A DNA stretch of 64,000 nt, from positions 17,103,760 through 17,167,759 of the forward strand of contig CM042543.1 in the NCBI GenBank assembly GCA_023630585.1, given 5' to 3'. This DNA is from Cranoglanis bouderius (Eukaryota; Chordata; Actinopteri; Siluriformes; Cranoglanididae). The notes below the pieces were generated by a model. It was not told the origin of the DNA and made no database searches. It saw only the letters and a program-made list of their open reading frames with translations. The stretch's first letter is position 1; every line of letters starts with the position of its first letter. Positions 1 through 13,000 of this stretch are shown here, one piece after another. The position numbers and the translations under genes are program-made.

Positions 1-502
1 CTTGGCCACCGTGCTGCAGCTCAGTTTCAGGGTGTTCGCAATCTTCTTATAGCCTAGGCCATCATTATGTAGAGAAACAATTCTTTTTTTCAGATCCTCA
101 GAGAGTTCTTTGCCATGAGGTGCCGTGTTGAACTTCCAGTGACCAGTATGAGAGAGTCTGAGCGTGATAACACCAAACTTAACACACCTGCTCCCCATTC
201 ACGCCTGAGACCTTGTAACAATAACGAGCCACATGACACCGGGGAGAGAAAATGACTAATTGGGACCAATTTGGACATTTTCACTTAGGGGTGTACTCAC
301 TTTTGTTGCCAGCGGTTTAGACATTAATGGCTGTGTTTTGAGTTATTTTGAGGGGACAGCAAATTTACACTGTTATACATGCTGTACACTCACTACTTTA
401 CATTGTAGCAAAGTGTCATTTCGTCAGTGTTTTCCCATGAAAAGATATAATAAACTATTTACAAAAATGTGAGGGGTGTACTCACTTTTGTGAGATACTG
501 TA
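1..502 (-). mobile_element. Tc1-like transposon, terminal part, cut by window edge
   Basis: Read on the - strand, this begins at a TA dinucleotide (501-502) with an inverted-repeat end of the type CAGTATCTCACAAAAGTGAG. It runs through a leader into the start of a Tc1 transposase: the region 1-120 encodes a peptide with SEDLKKRIVSLHNDGLGYKK, the first helix-turn-helix of the paired-like DNA-binding domain. The rest of the transposase and the other terminal repeat lie before position 1. The motif GTGTACTCACTTTTGT occurs twice (about 290 and 477), as the inner and outer repeats of an IR/DR-type end would. It sits in a cnksr3 intron. Confidence 0.85.
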
Positions 503-1348
503 TGTTTTTGGACATGACCTTCCAAGTCTCCTGTACTCTTACAAAGCAAAATTGGTTTGAAAGTCCAGCATGCCCTGTGGGCAAGAGTTAAGAGTGTTAG
601 CCACGGAAATATTGACATATCAGTGAAAGGACAGGAGAAAGCTACACAAAAGCTAAAAATGAAAAGCCCATCTTGAGTCCATGTCCTTCTTTCTATGTTC
701 TTTTCATGGGATGGATCTTTGCAGATGTTTTATGAAATGTTTTTCAGAAAAAGACAATGAGGTTATATTGATGTCATGCTTTTGTGCTCTCTCCTGTGTA
801 CACAGGTGGACAAACATGAATAAAGCACATTGTGGGGTTAAGGTCTTGTTCATTCTTATTAAAGTTACTTCTCTAACCTCTATCTCATCTATAGATTAAT
901 GGGTAAAGTGTGTGAGCAGCTTTTAACTGGAGATGTTTTTGCACACCCAGCAGTATATCTTAATAGTGTAATTACATTAACAAGATTTACAGCAAACAGA
1001 ACTGTCTTAAATGAATGTGTACAAGGGAAAGTTAGGTAGAGGTAGGTTAAAGGTGGGTGGGGAGATGAACTAAATAGTTTCAAGCTGTGCTCTGCAACAT
1101 TGTCAACCTCTGTATAGGCAGATGGAATTGCTTTACATTTTACCACTTCCTGCATAATAAAAAGCAGTTTTAAGCTCTAGTCTTTGATCGCTTAGAGGTT
1201 TTAGTGAGATTCTTATGCTGCTGGAGACTCTCCACTGAATAGTTTTCTGAAGCCCTCTTCAGTTTGCACTAGATCTAAAACACTGAATCAGTTTTTGTTT
1301 TCTATTAACATGGCTTCCATTCATGTGATAATCAAGGAGGATTCATAA

Positions 1349-1700
1349 TATCATTTACATTTACGTTTATTTGGCAGATGCCCTTATCCAGAGTGACTAG
1401 AAGTGCTTTGTAGTCTCTATTAAAAATACATCTTCATGCTATTTTACTAGGTCTGGGACTAAGAATACCATCAGTCTGAAAACCTTGTTGGTGAGGTTAG
1501 TATAGTATGAAGAAACATAAGTAAAATAACAAAGTGCTGATTGAAGTGCTTGGTGAAGAAGTGGGTCTTTAATTTTTGTTTGAGGACAGCCAGTGACTCC
1601 GCTTTTCAGGAGAGCCTTGATGCATGTCTTCCTTGTACCCTGAGAGATGGTGGGTCCATTTGAGCGGTGCTAGAGGCTCGAAAGGAGCATGGTAGATAGC
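1349..1700 (+). repeat. Short interspersed repeat, fish type
   Basis: It starts with a head module (TTTGGCAGATGCCCTTATCC within 1370-1395) that is extremely common in fish introns, followed by a body ending near a phrase reading CTTCCTTGTACCCTGAGAGA (1629-1648). The same head occurs again at 41276 but joined to a different body. Boundaries are approximate; no target duplication was recognised. Confidence 0.55.
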
Positions 1701-3654
1701 TACTATCATGTTTAAAAAGACTTATTTTTGCCCAAACTGATGTTTATACTTGCACAGTAATGTTTCACTGGTAGAAATCCTGTTTTTGTATTATTTTATA
1801 TATATGGTGTGTGATGTAATCTTGTTTATGTTGACTTGCTTCAATGAGTGGCCTCATAAGCTTTTATTATACTGATGACAGTCATGCTGAAGGAAAAGGA
1901 AAACATTGTCTAGGGTCTGCTGGGTCAGCGCTCACATCTGAGCACTGACTCAGCTGGTATCCCATTGGTTAAATAATGGAAGCAGCATTGTCAGGTGGTT
2001 TGAACACATGGAAAGACTTTGGTTACGGCAAATGAAGGACTTGATTGATGCTTATGTCATACTGTATGAACTGTATGGTACGTCCCAGTATCCAGCTCCC
2101 CTCATCTTATGGATGGTGTAATAGGGCCCAGACCTTGTGCATCCACAGACAAGATTTCCACAAGACCCCACATTTTCTTTTGATCTACTCCATAAATTTG
2201 GCCTGGGTTGATTTGTTCTTCGCTGCAAGAGTTATCTTGGATAAAGCTCCTATTTCTTTTTTACAATGTGAAGTGGAAGATGTGGAGTTCTGTAAGTTAC
2301 ATGTGAAGAAACTTGCTTTGAACTTTCCTCCCCATGTAGGCATGAGGAACGTCTCAGCAGGTCACTGGTGCCATGGGAAATGTTCATCAAGGAGCTGCAC
2401 TTGCCCCCTTTCATAAAATAGACCATTTGAGGAGGGCTTCCTTGAAATGTATCTCATGGGCCCTTGGGAAGGAGGTAGCTTAAATGTTCCAGTGGACATT
2501 TTATGGAGGTGAATGTCAACACCTTTCAAAAGTAGTGTACTTATCAACCCCACCTGTTTTCACTTTGCTGCGAGAGAGTAGGGAGGACAGCATCATCATC
2601 GCAAATTGTTAAGAATGTCTTTTCCATTTTCCTGTTGCATGATCATAATGGATAATCATATTTGTGTGTCAGTGTGTGAAGGCCATTACGTACAGAGCCC
2701 GTCTTTGCTTATACAGTATACACCTGGTGTATACTGTATTACACTTGCTCTACTCAGGTTTCAGTATATATGAATGTAAAACCAATTAAACTCAGCACTG
2801 CTACATGTCAGTGAATTGGACTGGGACCATAATATAGCTTTTGCAGAGCTTGTGCTGAAACCTTATACCACTTTATTTTTCCCTCAAGCTATGGCAGCCC
2901 CATTGGTGGAAAGTGTGTTCTATTGTCTCAGAGCTCTGGAATAGATATTAAAGATGTTCCAGCCAGCTTTATGCAGCAGAAAGATCTATGGCTAGCGTTA
3001 CCAGCACTCCAAAATTCTGCCCTGGCAAATCATACCAGATTCACAAACAACACAGGAAACAGATAATACACCTTATAATTTTTTTTTTCCACTGAACAGC
3101 ACAACACTGCTCTGGAACAAACCCAAACCCAGGATTAGGCGCATCAGTTACATATCACTACAATTACATAACACTACCATGAAAGTGGGAGTTTCTCTGG
3201 AGGGTATTGAGTGATAACTAGTGATAGCCACAAGTAGTAAAATATTACTTAATAAACAAAAGCTCATATATCCAAGCTTGATAGAAAGCTGGGGTCAGAG
3301 TGCAGGGTCAGCCATCATATGGCACTCCTAGAACAGTGTTGGGGCTTCAACTCACAACCTTCTAATCAGAGCACTTTAACTTAAATAGGAAACTATTTTG
3401 GCTTGAGCCTCACTTGAAGATGGCAGATTTTACTTGGATTATGGGAATGTAAAATCAAGCTGTATAGCAACAAGAAAACATTACTATAGTTAAATAAAAC
3501 AAATCAGAAACGTTAAATGTTGTAATAAAATTTTGATATTGCATTATCACAATAGCAACACTGCATTGACTACACAAGTAGATGTTGACCTGCTATGGCA
3601 TTAATCTGGCACCTTCTCCCTTGCCCATAGGATTACCACTCTTCCTTCAGCCTT

Positions 3655-3945
3655 GCCACAATTCCTAACGCAACCAAAACCATACAGGCCTCTCCTGTGA
3701 TTAAGGCTATAGCAAGCCCAAATGGCACCGTTAATGCATGCTCAGTGCCACTGGTTCCATATGGTTTCCTCCTGTTATACTTAATACCACTCGGGCATGC
3801 TTGCCTAACACAAACTGAGCCATACAGACCTTCCCAGCGACTAAGTCAGTGACAAACCCAACTCTCAACGTTGATGCATGCTCAATGCCACTGGTTCCAT
3901 ATGGGATAGCTCAGCTGCAGGGTTGCCAGCCGGATACCACTGCTT
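3655..3945. repeat. Diverged tandem duplication, about 140-bp unit
   Basis: The phrase CCACTGGTTCCATATGG occurs at 3748-3764 and again at 3888-3904, exactly 140 bp apart. The preceding 90 bp are also alike (CCATACAG, TGATGCATGCTCA and similar blocks). A third copy appears to start and fade after 3940. Copies differ at many positions, so this is an old local duplication. Confidence 0.6.
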
Positions 3946-5485
3946 AACAAAGTTTCGCTCCCTTTAACACCAGAATGTCTCCTGGTGGCAGAGCAGTGGC
4001 AGGATGTCTCCCTGCCACCCCCTGCAACTGGACCTTGTGTTAGATGTTACTACTCCAACACTTTCTCCTCACTAAGAGCCAAAAGCTGCTTTTCTCAGCC
4101 TCTTCAGCCAGGTTTTTCAGGGCCTTCCGCTGGTTTGCTCCAATTACTCCCATATCCCTCAGGAGGCGAACAGTTGATGTTCCAAAATGTAGGATCATGG
4201 TTAATTGAGCCATACTGTATTGCACCATCCAGTGGAAATGCAGTATTAAAGTGTCTATGCTCAGTTTTTCCCTCTGATTTAAGAACGAGAGGGATTAGTA
4301 ACCCCATCTCATCCAGGTTCTGACAAATCCCACCAGCTAAGTTAATTGAAGGCTTTTCTTTTTGCCCAAAACCTGTTGTTAAAGTGCTGCCCCATTTTGT
4401 CAAAGGGTGTATCACCACATTTTACAGCCATGTTGCCCTGAGAGGTTTGGTGCACTTAAAAGCGGAAGACAACATGCTGGAGTTCTTTGGACTGTCCTGC
4501 TTCATTGTCATACAGCATAGTGATATTGAGTCTTCAGAACATCTGTGAGGAAGTCTCTCTAAACCTGCTTATAATTAGTGCAGTAATGAGAAAGCTAAAT
4601 GTGGGGTCTGTTTCTTTTGCCAAAACAGGACTCTGGGGCTCCCATCACCAGCAGTTAAAAAGATAGTTAAGTCCAGACTAGATGTGCACATGGTTCTTTG
4701 ATCTACATGGCTCCAGTTAACATATTAAATGGGAAAAGCTTGGCATTCCATTGATCTACAGCATCCATATGTGTTTGAGAAAGCATTACAGGGCTAGATA
4801 ATAGGAAGAGCTAGAATATATATTTTCTGTTTCACAGTTTTGATCGTGAAACCAGCTGTGAAGAGATGCTGCTCTGATATCTTGCAGGTTAAGGCTGCTT
4901 GTGGTTGGCTAGAAACAGGCTGTTCTCCCTTGGCTATACCATTAAACCACAGGGTCTGACTGCAGTGCAGCACTTTTTTGCGAGCTGAGGATTTTGCAGA
5001 CAGGAGGCACCCCCTCGACTGTCCCAGTGCACTGGTTCAGATGTTCAGCACTCATTCTTTCCAAGGCCTGTTAAAAGAGCAACGTTGTCTGCCAGGTTTA
5101 GGATCTAAATTCAGCAACACACTGTTTGCCAGAAATCTTTGGGCTCTAAATAGGGTAATGCTGTTCTAAACACAGCAAATGGCTTACATTATCAGCTTGA
5201 CCTCCTGATCATGTTTGTTTTATGACACAGAGTGTCAAAATGGACAGGCTTAAACTACAGTAAATCCAGCTTACTCTTTTCAGCAGCATTAGTAATCTAT
5301 CTGTATATAAGAAACTGGTTTACATCCGCAGAATGGTTTCTTTGATGAAATCCAACCCTGTATTGCCATTCTTATAAATTTATTTTAAATTGTTTATCAG
5401 CAGACATACATTAGAAATAATGATCTTCAAAATTCTGTTACTGTACATTAATGTTCTTTGTATTGTTTCTGTATCTCCACTGCAG

Positions 5486-5688
5486 AATTATGGTGTGGAA
5501 ACGGATAAGTTGAAAAACCTAGTGGTGAAAATGAGAGCGGCATCCAACAGTCTGCACATCAGTACGTCAGAGCGCAGGAAGATTCCTAGCTACGATGGCA
5601 ACACCTCTCACAAACCCCCCAATGAGTTCCTCACCTCTGTGGTGGAGCTGATTGGTGCAGCGAAAAGCCTTCTCACATGGCTGGATAG
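5486..5688 (+). CDS. cnksr3: cnksr3 exon: start of CRIC domain
   Basis: Acceptor CCACTGCAG before 5486, donor GTATAA at 5689. 203 nt, starting in phase 0 at Asn-Tyr-Gly and ending two bases into an Arg codon. It encodes NYGVETDKLKNLVV through SLLTWLD, the CRIC (conserved region in CNK) segment. The preceding residues of the family (the SAM domain ending LLCAL) are not in the window. Confidence 0.93.
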
Positions 5689-8512
5689 GTATAATGATAT
5701 GAGAGATAAGATCTGCAAGACCTGCATATCAGTTTTTCAGAATAAAATACAGCATAGTCTGTATGTACAGCTTTTATGTTGTTGGCCTGTTTCTCTTTGG
5801 AAAGGAGGTGTCATTAACTGAATCAGATATTATTAGATATGAAAAGGGTGCATGAAAGATTGGCATGTCCTTCAGTGATCTCCAGCAGACACAGCAGGAG
5901 CAGGTCTTGAATTTCTGAGATTTTTTTTCATAGGAACATTCAAGGACAGATGAAACTAGATACAGTCTCAGGTTGTTTCCACAGGTCAGCCTCTAGACAA
6001 TGTCTCTAGACAACAGAGATCATCCCCATAAATCATCTTATACTGATTTAATTTTATTCATATGGATTGGAAAGTTAATGTGTTAATCACGTGTCAATGT
6101 GTTAACATTTTAGTGCCGATGATACTTGAAATCATAGTACTTTCTCGAATAATTGCTTGAATGCTGTAATTTGCTATGATTGAGAAAGCTGTAACTGGTC
6201 TTTTAATTCAGTCTTTAATTCAGACTACTACAGGTTGTTAAATAACCATAATTACCACTAGGTTACATTATATTTATCAAAAGTGGGAACTGCATTCAAA
6301 ACACGAGAGGCACTATGCTGTAGCAGACAATAAGCATTTCCGTGATGTAGTATTGCAGTGAAATATTGCAAAGAAATGCTCAAGGAAAAAGATTGTAACT
6401 GTAAGACCACTGCATTACACCTTGTAGTCTTCAAAGCTCTGTTAGTGTTTCCACAGAACATTGTGTTTTACAAAACCTGAGCAAAATCCAAAAAAGTGTT
6501 GCAAACTGCTAGTCTAGAAATATAAAGAAATGTTGCTAGCCATAAAGCAAAACTGATTATAGTTTGATTTAATCTTGATTACAATTGTAGCAATAACTGT
6601 AACGAACAGATTGGGTTTAGTTATATGGTAACCTCTGACATTATGTGACAGGGTAGTTGTGGTTGACTTGGCAGAGTACAGGGAACAATGTGAAAGAGAA
6701 CAGGATCTGCACTGCTGTTCCGTTTTAAGATTAATGTCCTTTTCAGTGCAGTGATATACGGTGTGTGTGTGTGTGTGCGCGCGCTACTTGGTAAAGTACC
6801 TGAGTGTCTCATCTGTTGCTTTTTCACGATCACAGGACTCCTCTGACTGGGATCAGTGACTTCAGCAGTACCAAGAACAAGATCATTCAGCTTTGCTTGG
6901 AGTTGACCACCACAGTCCAACAGGTCTGCATATGTTCTCTCCTGCTCCATGAAATGCCACTTAGATTTCTGCAGTGCATTAGTTATCAGTGTACACTGGT
7001 TGCCTGGGTGAGATTTCTGGGTTTACGAGTTTAACATGCCATGTGGCTGTGCTTTGGCTTCCACTGGGAGGTTTCACTCTGTGTGTCTTCATTGCAGTGA
7101 TCATTGCAGATACATGAGGAATTTCCACTTTGATAAGCACATCTTGTGTTTACTGTATCAACAAATGGATGTGCACCTTTCCATTCAAATACTTTATTTA
7201 AGGTTATCATAAAGTGACAGATGATTTAATGGCATGTAAGTTATTCTTGTAAAATACTGAAGTGTAATTGCCTTCCGGTTTAGAAAGATCACTCTACTCC
7301 TAGTTTACAGTTTAAGTGTGTTGTTGGCATTTCTGGTCTGGGCTGGACATTCACATTAAAGTCTAATATTCTCAAAATATTTTAGTGGTTATTAGAACTG
7401 TTTTCCATGCATCATTAAGCAAGTTTCTGTTGTGCAGTGATGGTGTGTTTTAAGACAAGTTGTGTCCTGTGTCGATACGTAGGATTTAAGTTGGATCTGC
7501 CAACCCCAGGCATGATCACAGCTTGAAATACACCAGTAGATCAGATCAGATCAGAAACATCAAATTTGATCTAATACCTTAGCAGCATTCCAGGCCTGTT
7601 TCAGTCCCTTAGGTCAAGCCCTTAATTTTTTACAGTCATTAACTTTTATATACAGTATCTATTATATATGAATCTTACTTTTCAGTATTTCCCTGTTTTC
7701 CAGATCAGTGAGTTCCAAAATAGTGCTGTAATTGAGTAAATGTTCTTTTCAGTAGATGTATTCATTGTATGTGGTTTGAGGGTCATGAGAGGGACATGTT
7801 AAAGCAAACCCCTGCTAGGACTCTGTAGCCCAGTCAAGAACTGAATAGGGTGGGAAGAATTTATTTGGTTGCATGGACATTTAACGGGTATTAAGAATGA
7901 CTGGTCATTGCAGTTTACAGCAGTAAGCACACATTAAAAGACACGGCCCTGCCTCATCTCCCATGACCAAGGACAAGTAAAGACGCCTTATATTTTCTCC
8001 AAGCCAAGAAATTGATCTAATTATCCACTAAAGTGCTTCAATAAACTATGGGGTGATGCAAAGAAGAATCTTAAAACTGGGCAGCTATACAAATGGCATT
8101 ATGTTCAGTTGTTGTGCCAGCACAGATTTCTCTGATTCCTAATTGCAGTCATGGACAAAACCTCTCCAGTTTCCTATCAGAAGCTGACTAGAGAGCCATC
8201 TGATCTCTATCAGCTGTTGTCTGATGACATCCATGACTCCATTTCTTCTGTGTCCATGTCTGATCTATGGACTAGTGCCCACAAATGGGAAGTGAATATT
8301 TTCATCTGTGAAATCTGGCAGAAGATAGAAGATAAACAGAGGGAGAAATTGAGTATGTGTCTATTGATATGTGGAAAGTCATGCTGAACTGTTTTGGAGC
8401 ATTTAAAAAAATGTGACTGTTGTTAAAACAAATTTCTTCTCTTTGTGGTTATGAAAAATACTGTAGGAACTATGCATTTCAACCCACATTCTTTCCTAAA
8501 CCTCATATCTAC

Positions 8513-8543
<31 letters not shown>

Positions 8544-9999
8544 ATTGAATACTGTTTAATAGAAACTCTTCTATTTGGTATGTAATTGTCAGTAGTACTA
8601 ATGTGTGGTATATTTAGCACAAAACAATTTCAAATACCTCTCGTAAGAAACGGACGCACACTATTTGTTCTGTTAAATAGTTCAATTATTTTGCTCAAAT
8701 CTAATGGCAGTACATGAACTACAGCATCATACAAACACACATCATGTGATCCTGTTAGCTCTAAGTACTGAATCATTATTGTGGTATGACTTCACCATGT
8801 GACCATCATTACTCTGTGGTTAAGTGTGTGTGTGTGTGTGTGTGTGCGCGGGTGGGGGGGGTTTACCACCTGACAGACAGGTGCTCACTGGACATATGGA
8901 CATATGACACTAAAGGCATTCTTCTGTTAAACAGGGGAGGTCTTGCTGCCCATGGGGGTCAAGTTAACTGCCTCTGCTGTGTTGCCAAAAGTCATAAAGG
9001 CTGTGTAAACATTCAGTCTTTTAAGCATATGCATCATATACACAGAGACATTTACATTCCTCTGTCATGGATTATTTGAGTATGGTTTATTTTAACTATA
9101 TAAAAATGCACCTAGTATAATATACTAGTCTTTTAAGGCTGAAGATTACTGCAGATGTCCGCCCTTCTCTGAAAATGATTTACTACATGCCAGTCCCTTC
9201 TATTTTCTTCACACTGTAGTTGTCCTTCACGTCTTATGTAATTATGTTGTCTTACAGCTGACATGAGTATGTAATTCACGAGTCAAAGCTGTTTATTTGT
9301 GGCTGGAGCTCATCTTCCACTGCTATATCTGGAACACTAATTATATAAACACTACACTGACCCTGATTTACTGGTTATTACTTAGCTTAGATGCGCTCAG
9401 ACTTTAACGCTTTCCTCTTTTTTTCTCTGCAGGATTGCACTGTTTATGACATGGAGGAGAAGATTCTGGGAGTTGTAAGTATTTGATAGCATCTTGCTTA
9501 TACGCGTTCACAAATTGTTGCACACCATATTATTGTTTTTATATAAAAAGGACATTGTGCTGTTACTGAACCAGTACTGTCCCATTAATATTGATAAAGT
9601 AACCCAGCATTGTTATTGCTGTGAAAGGCCCAGCGTAATCCTCTGCTGAGTCTCCATGACTTCCTGTTTAAATGGCACTGCCACTGTCAGAGGCTCTTGC
9701 CGTCCATCACTGCTTCCTGTTAATGACATTCTCCATACCTACTTCCCCTGTTTCTAGACTTCCTCCTTCTCATGCTGCACTCCAACAACCCCACTTCTTG
9801 TGGCTTTCTGACAACTATTTTCTTCCACAAATAACTGCATACACCCCCCTCCATAAAATATTTTCAGCAGTTATGCAAGCATTGGTTAGCTTTAATATGA
9901 TGGGTGTTTTTTGTTGTCCCCTGTGACAAGTGCCAGTGTCATCACAGATTCCTAGTTTGCTAAGTTTAGTCTTGTGCATCCACCAGCCCATTCCTATAC

Positions 10000-10038
<39 letters not shown>

Positions 10039-13000
10039 TTCCTGTATAAATGGCAGTAGTAATGTAAATTGTATGAGGTGGTTGTCTCATGACTAAAACA
10101 AAAATATAAATAAACTTGGTTTAAAAGCATATATTGATAATGTGTTCATATTAAAGTCCCTTCTATATGCATGAAGCATTGCCATACAGTCCAGGAAAAG
10201 GTCACATTAGCAACTTTCTCCCTTTTCCCAGTATAAACTAGGGTCTTTCTAACCTTGATAAAATGCATTAACTTGAGCAAAATATTTCACAATTGCAATC
10301 ATCCATGATCAGTAGACACAACTTGTCTGTGAAAAAAATCTCTTCTGGGGACTGTTTCTAATGTGCCAGGATTCTCCTATCACGTTGTTGCTAAACACTG
10401 TCCTCCTGTCGTTTTGCAGTCCAAGGTGCTAAATGGTATCTGTGACCAGACTGTGAGAACAACCTCTGATCCTCTAATGAGCCAGTTGACATGCCTGGAG
10501 GAAGTGCAGCTGACCAACATCAAGCCAGGAGAAGGCCTGGTGAGCACTCATCACCCTGTCCTTTGTGTTAGACAAACACGAAATTTGTTCACATCCCATA
10601 CTTAAAGCACTTAAATCACCTCAGCAGACATGATTCTGTCTGTCATGGTTGTTATATTTCTGGCTGGCAAGTAAAGTACACCAAGTAAGTCTCAAGCATC
10701 CTGTTTACTTTTCAGGATTTATGTATTCCACAATGCCTTATGTCAACTCTCTGTCTTTTTCTGTCTCTCTCTCTCCTCAGGGGATGTACATAAAATCCAC
10801 CTATGATGGGCTTCATGTCATCACTGGCACAACTGAACATGTAAGACTGTGATTCAGCTTTGAGATGCCATCTGATGCTGGGGCTGGTATATATTTAGCC
10901 TTTCCTGACACAGTGTGTTGCATCAGCATGTTGAAAGTAGACAGAGCTTCTACTGTTTGGCAGCTTTGAGCAGTTTCATTGGACATGCATTATACACATA
11001 GTTAGCTCATACAGTGGTCATACAGAAACTGAACTGTACTGAACTAAAAACACTGGAATATTAATATATTGTATAAGTCACATATAGCACAGTGCTGTGA
11101 AAAATTATTTGCCCCATCCTGATTTCTTCTGTTTTTGTGTATATCTCATCTCAGTTTCAGAAATTAAAACAAAATCTAGGACAAAACAAAGGCAACCTGA
11201 GTAAACACAAAATACAGTTTTTAAATGATAATGTTAATTATTGAACCAAAAATGTTATCCAATACCAACTAGGCCTGTGTGAAAATGTATTTGTCCCTGT
11301 ACTTACTAATTCCCCAAATCTATGAAACTGCATTCATAATGGGGTTCTGCTGGACTAGACACAACCAGGCCTGATTACTGCAAACCCTGTTCAATCAAAT
11401 CAACACTTAAATAGAACTTTTTCAGCAGCATGAAGTTGGTTAAAAGGTCTTACCCAGTAACACACTATGCCAAAATTGAAAGAAATTCCAGACATGATGA
11501 GGAAGAAGGTGACTTGAAATACATCAGTCTAGGAAGGGCTACAAAGCTATTTCAAAGGCTCTGGGACTCCAAAGAACTACAGTGAGATCCATTATCTCCA
11601 AATGAAAAAAAACAACAACAACTGAATAGTACTGAACCTTCCCAGAAGTGCCCAACCTTCCAAATTTCCTCCGAGAGCACAGCAATGACTCTTCCAGCAA
11701 GTCACAAAAGAGCCAAGGACAACATCAAAGGAACTACAGGCCTCTCTTGCATCAATAAAGGTCACTGTTCATGACTCCACTATCAGAAAGACACTGGGCA
11801 AAAATGGCGTCCATGGAAGAGTGGCGAGGTGAAAACCACTACTAACCCAGAAGAACATTAAGGCTTCAGTCCCCAAATTGAAACTCAAGTGCAACTGGAT
11901 TATGCAGCAAGACAATGATCCAAAGCATAAGAGTAAGTCCACATCTGAATGGCTCAAAAAAGCTAAATTAAAGTTTTGGAGTGGCCTAGTCAAAGTCCTG
12001 GCTTGAACCAATTGAGATGCTGTGGTAGGACCTTAAACTGGCAGTTCATGCTCAAAAACCCTCCAGTGTGGCTGAACTAAAGCAGTTCTACAAAGAAGAG
12101 TGGGCCAGAATTCCACCACAGTGCTGTGAAAGACTGATCTCCAGTTATCGGAAGTGTTTGGTTAGTTATTTCTGCTAAAGATGGCACAGATTTAAGGGGG
12201 TAATTAGTTTTTCACATGGGTGATTGGTGTTGCATAAAAAAATTTTTTGCTTCAATAAAATAAATAAATAAATAAAAACTGTGTTTACTCAGGTTGCCTT
12301 TGTTTTGTGTTGTATTTCATTTGAAAATCTAAAACTATTTAGTATGAGAGATACACAAAAACAGAAGAAATATTTTTTCACAGCACGGTATATGCAAATA
12401 CAATTATTTAAGCACTTGGATATTAAGATTTCTCCCTTTACAACAACAGCACAGACATGGATTTTAATCTATGGCTCTAATAAGAGGAGTTTAGTTTTTC
12501 CATAACAACCATAATAATTTAAATAGCTCTGCTTCTTTATGTCCCCATTTCTCTGCTCATTAAATTGTTTATTAGAACCATGCATGTTTAATTATATATG
12601 CATATGTTTCTGTGGTTTTTGTGGGTTTGGGTCTTTTTCAGTTTTACATAATTTCTCTCCAAATCCTGTCGGTATGGCAACATTGATGTTGTACGCAACC
12701 ATTTGTTGGCATGTGCCAAACAGAAGAGAGGGAGGGGTAAGATAATGGTGGGGTGTGAGAAAACCTCCCCCTCTCTGTGGGTGGCAGAGTCCATGTTTAT
12801 GGGGAATGCATTAGCATACTAGTATAACCACAGTTCCTTTAGGCTGAGACAGAAGAATGCATTTAGTCAGGCCAAGATGATCCATTTTTCTCCTCCCTGA
12901 ACTGCTGACAAAATTTCTCACAACTTCAGCCATTGTCACAATCTGCAGCTCCTCTCAAAAACTTCCCACGTCTGTGTAATGAATCATCCACCTTTAATCA

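Larger units (their letters stand above)
503..5485. other. cnksr3 intron sequence, no exon recognised
   Basis: AT-rich non-coding sequence before the first recognisable cnksr3 exon. I looked for the SAM-domain exons that should precede the CRIC exon and found none on the + strand, so they probably lie before the window. Apart from the short interspersed repeat at 1349-1700 and the duplicated 140-bp unit at 3655-3945 I see only simple intronic sequence. The longer open frames here (2045-2416, 3985-4418 on either strand) have no recognisable domain. Confidence 0.6.

Noticed and set aside
2045..2416. 123-codon open frame on the + strand
   Set aside because: No recognisable motif, codon use like the flanking intron, and no splice signals in a consistent phase with cnksr3.
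3985..4418. Overlapping open frames of about 104-112 codons on both strands
   Set aside because: Both strands are open over the same stretch, which a low-stop composition explains. No domain or family motif was recognised on either.
1..5485. SAM-domain exons of cnksr3
   Set aside because: Searched by eye for the WSP-x-x-V-x-x-W and LEELG motifs on the + strand; nothing convincing, so they are taken to lie before the window.
8151..8387. ORF starting MDKTSPVSYQKLTREPSDLY after an AG
   Set aside because: It has a weak acceptor in front but no good in-phase donor, and the peptide does not match any CNK segment; the neighbouring CNK exons join directly without it.
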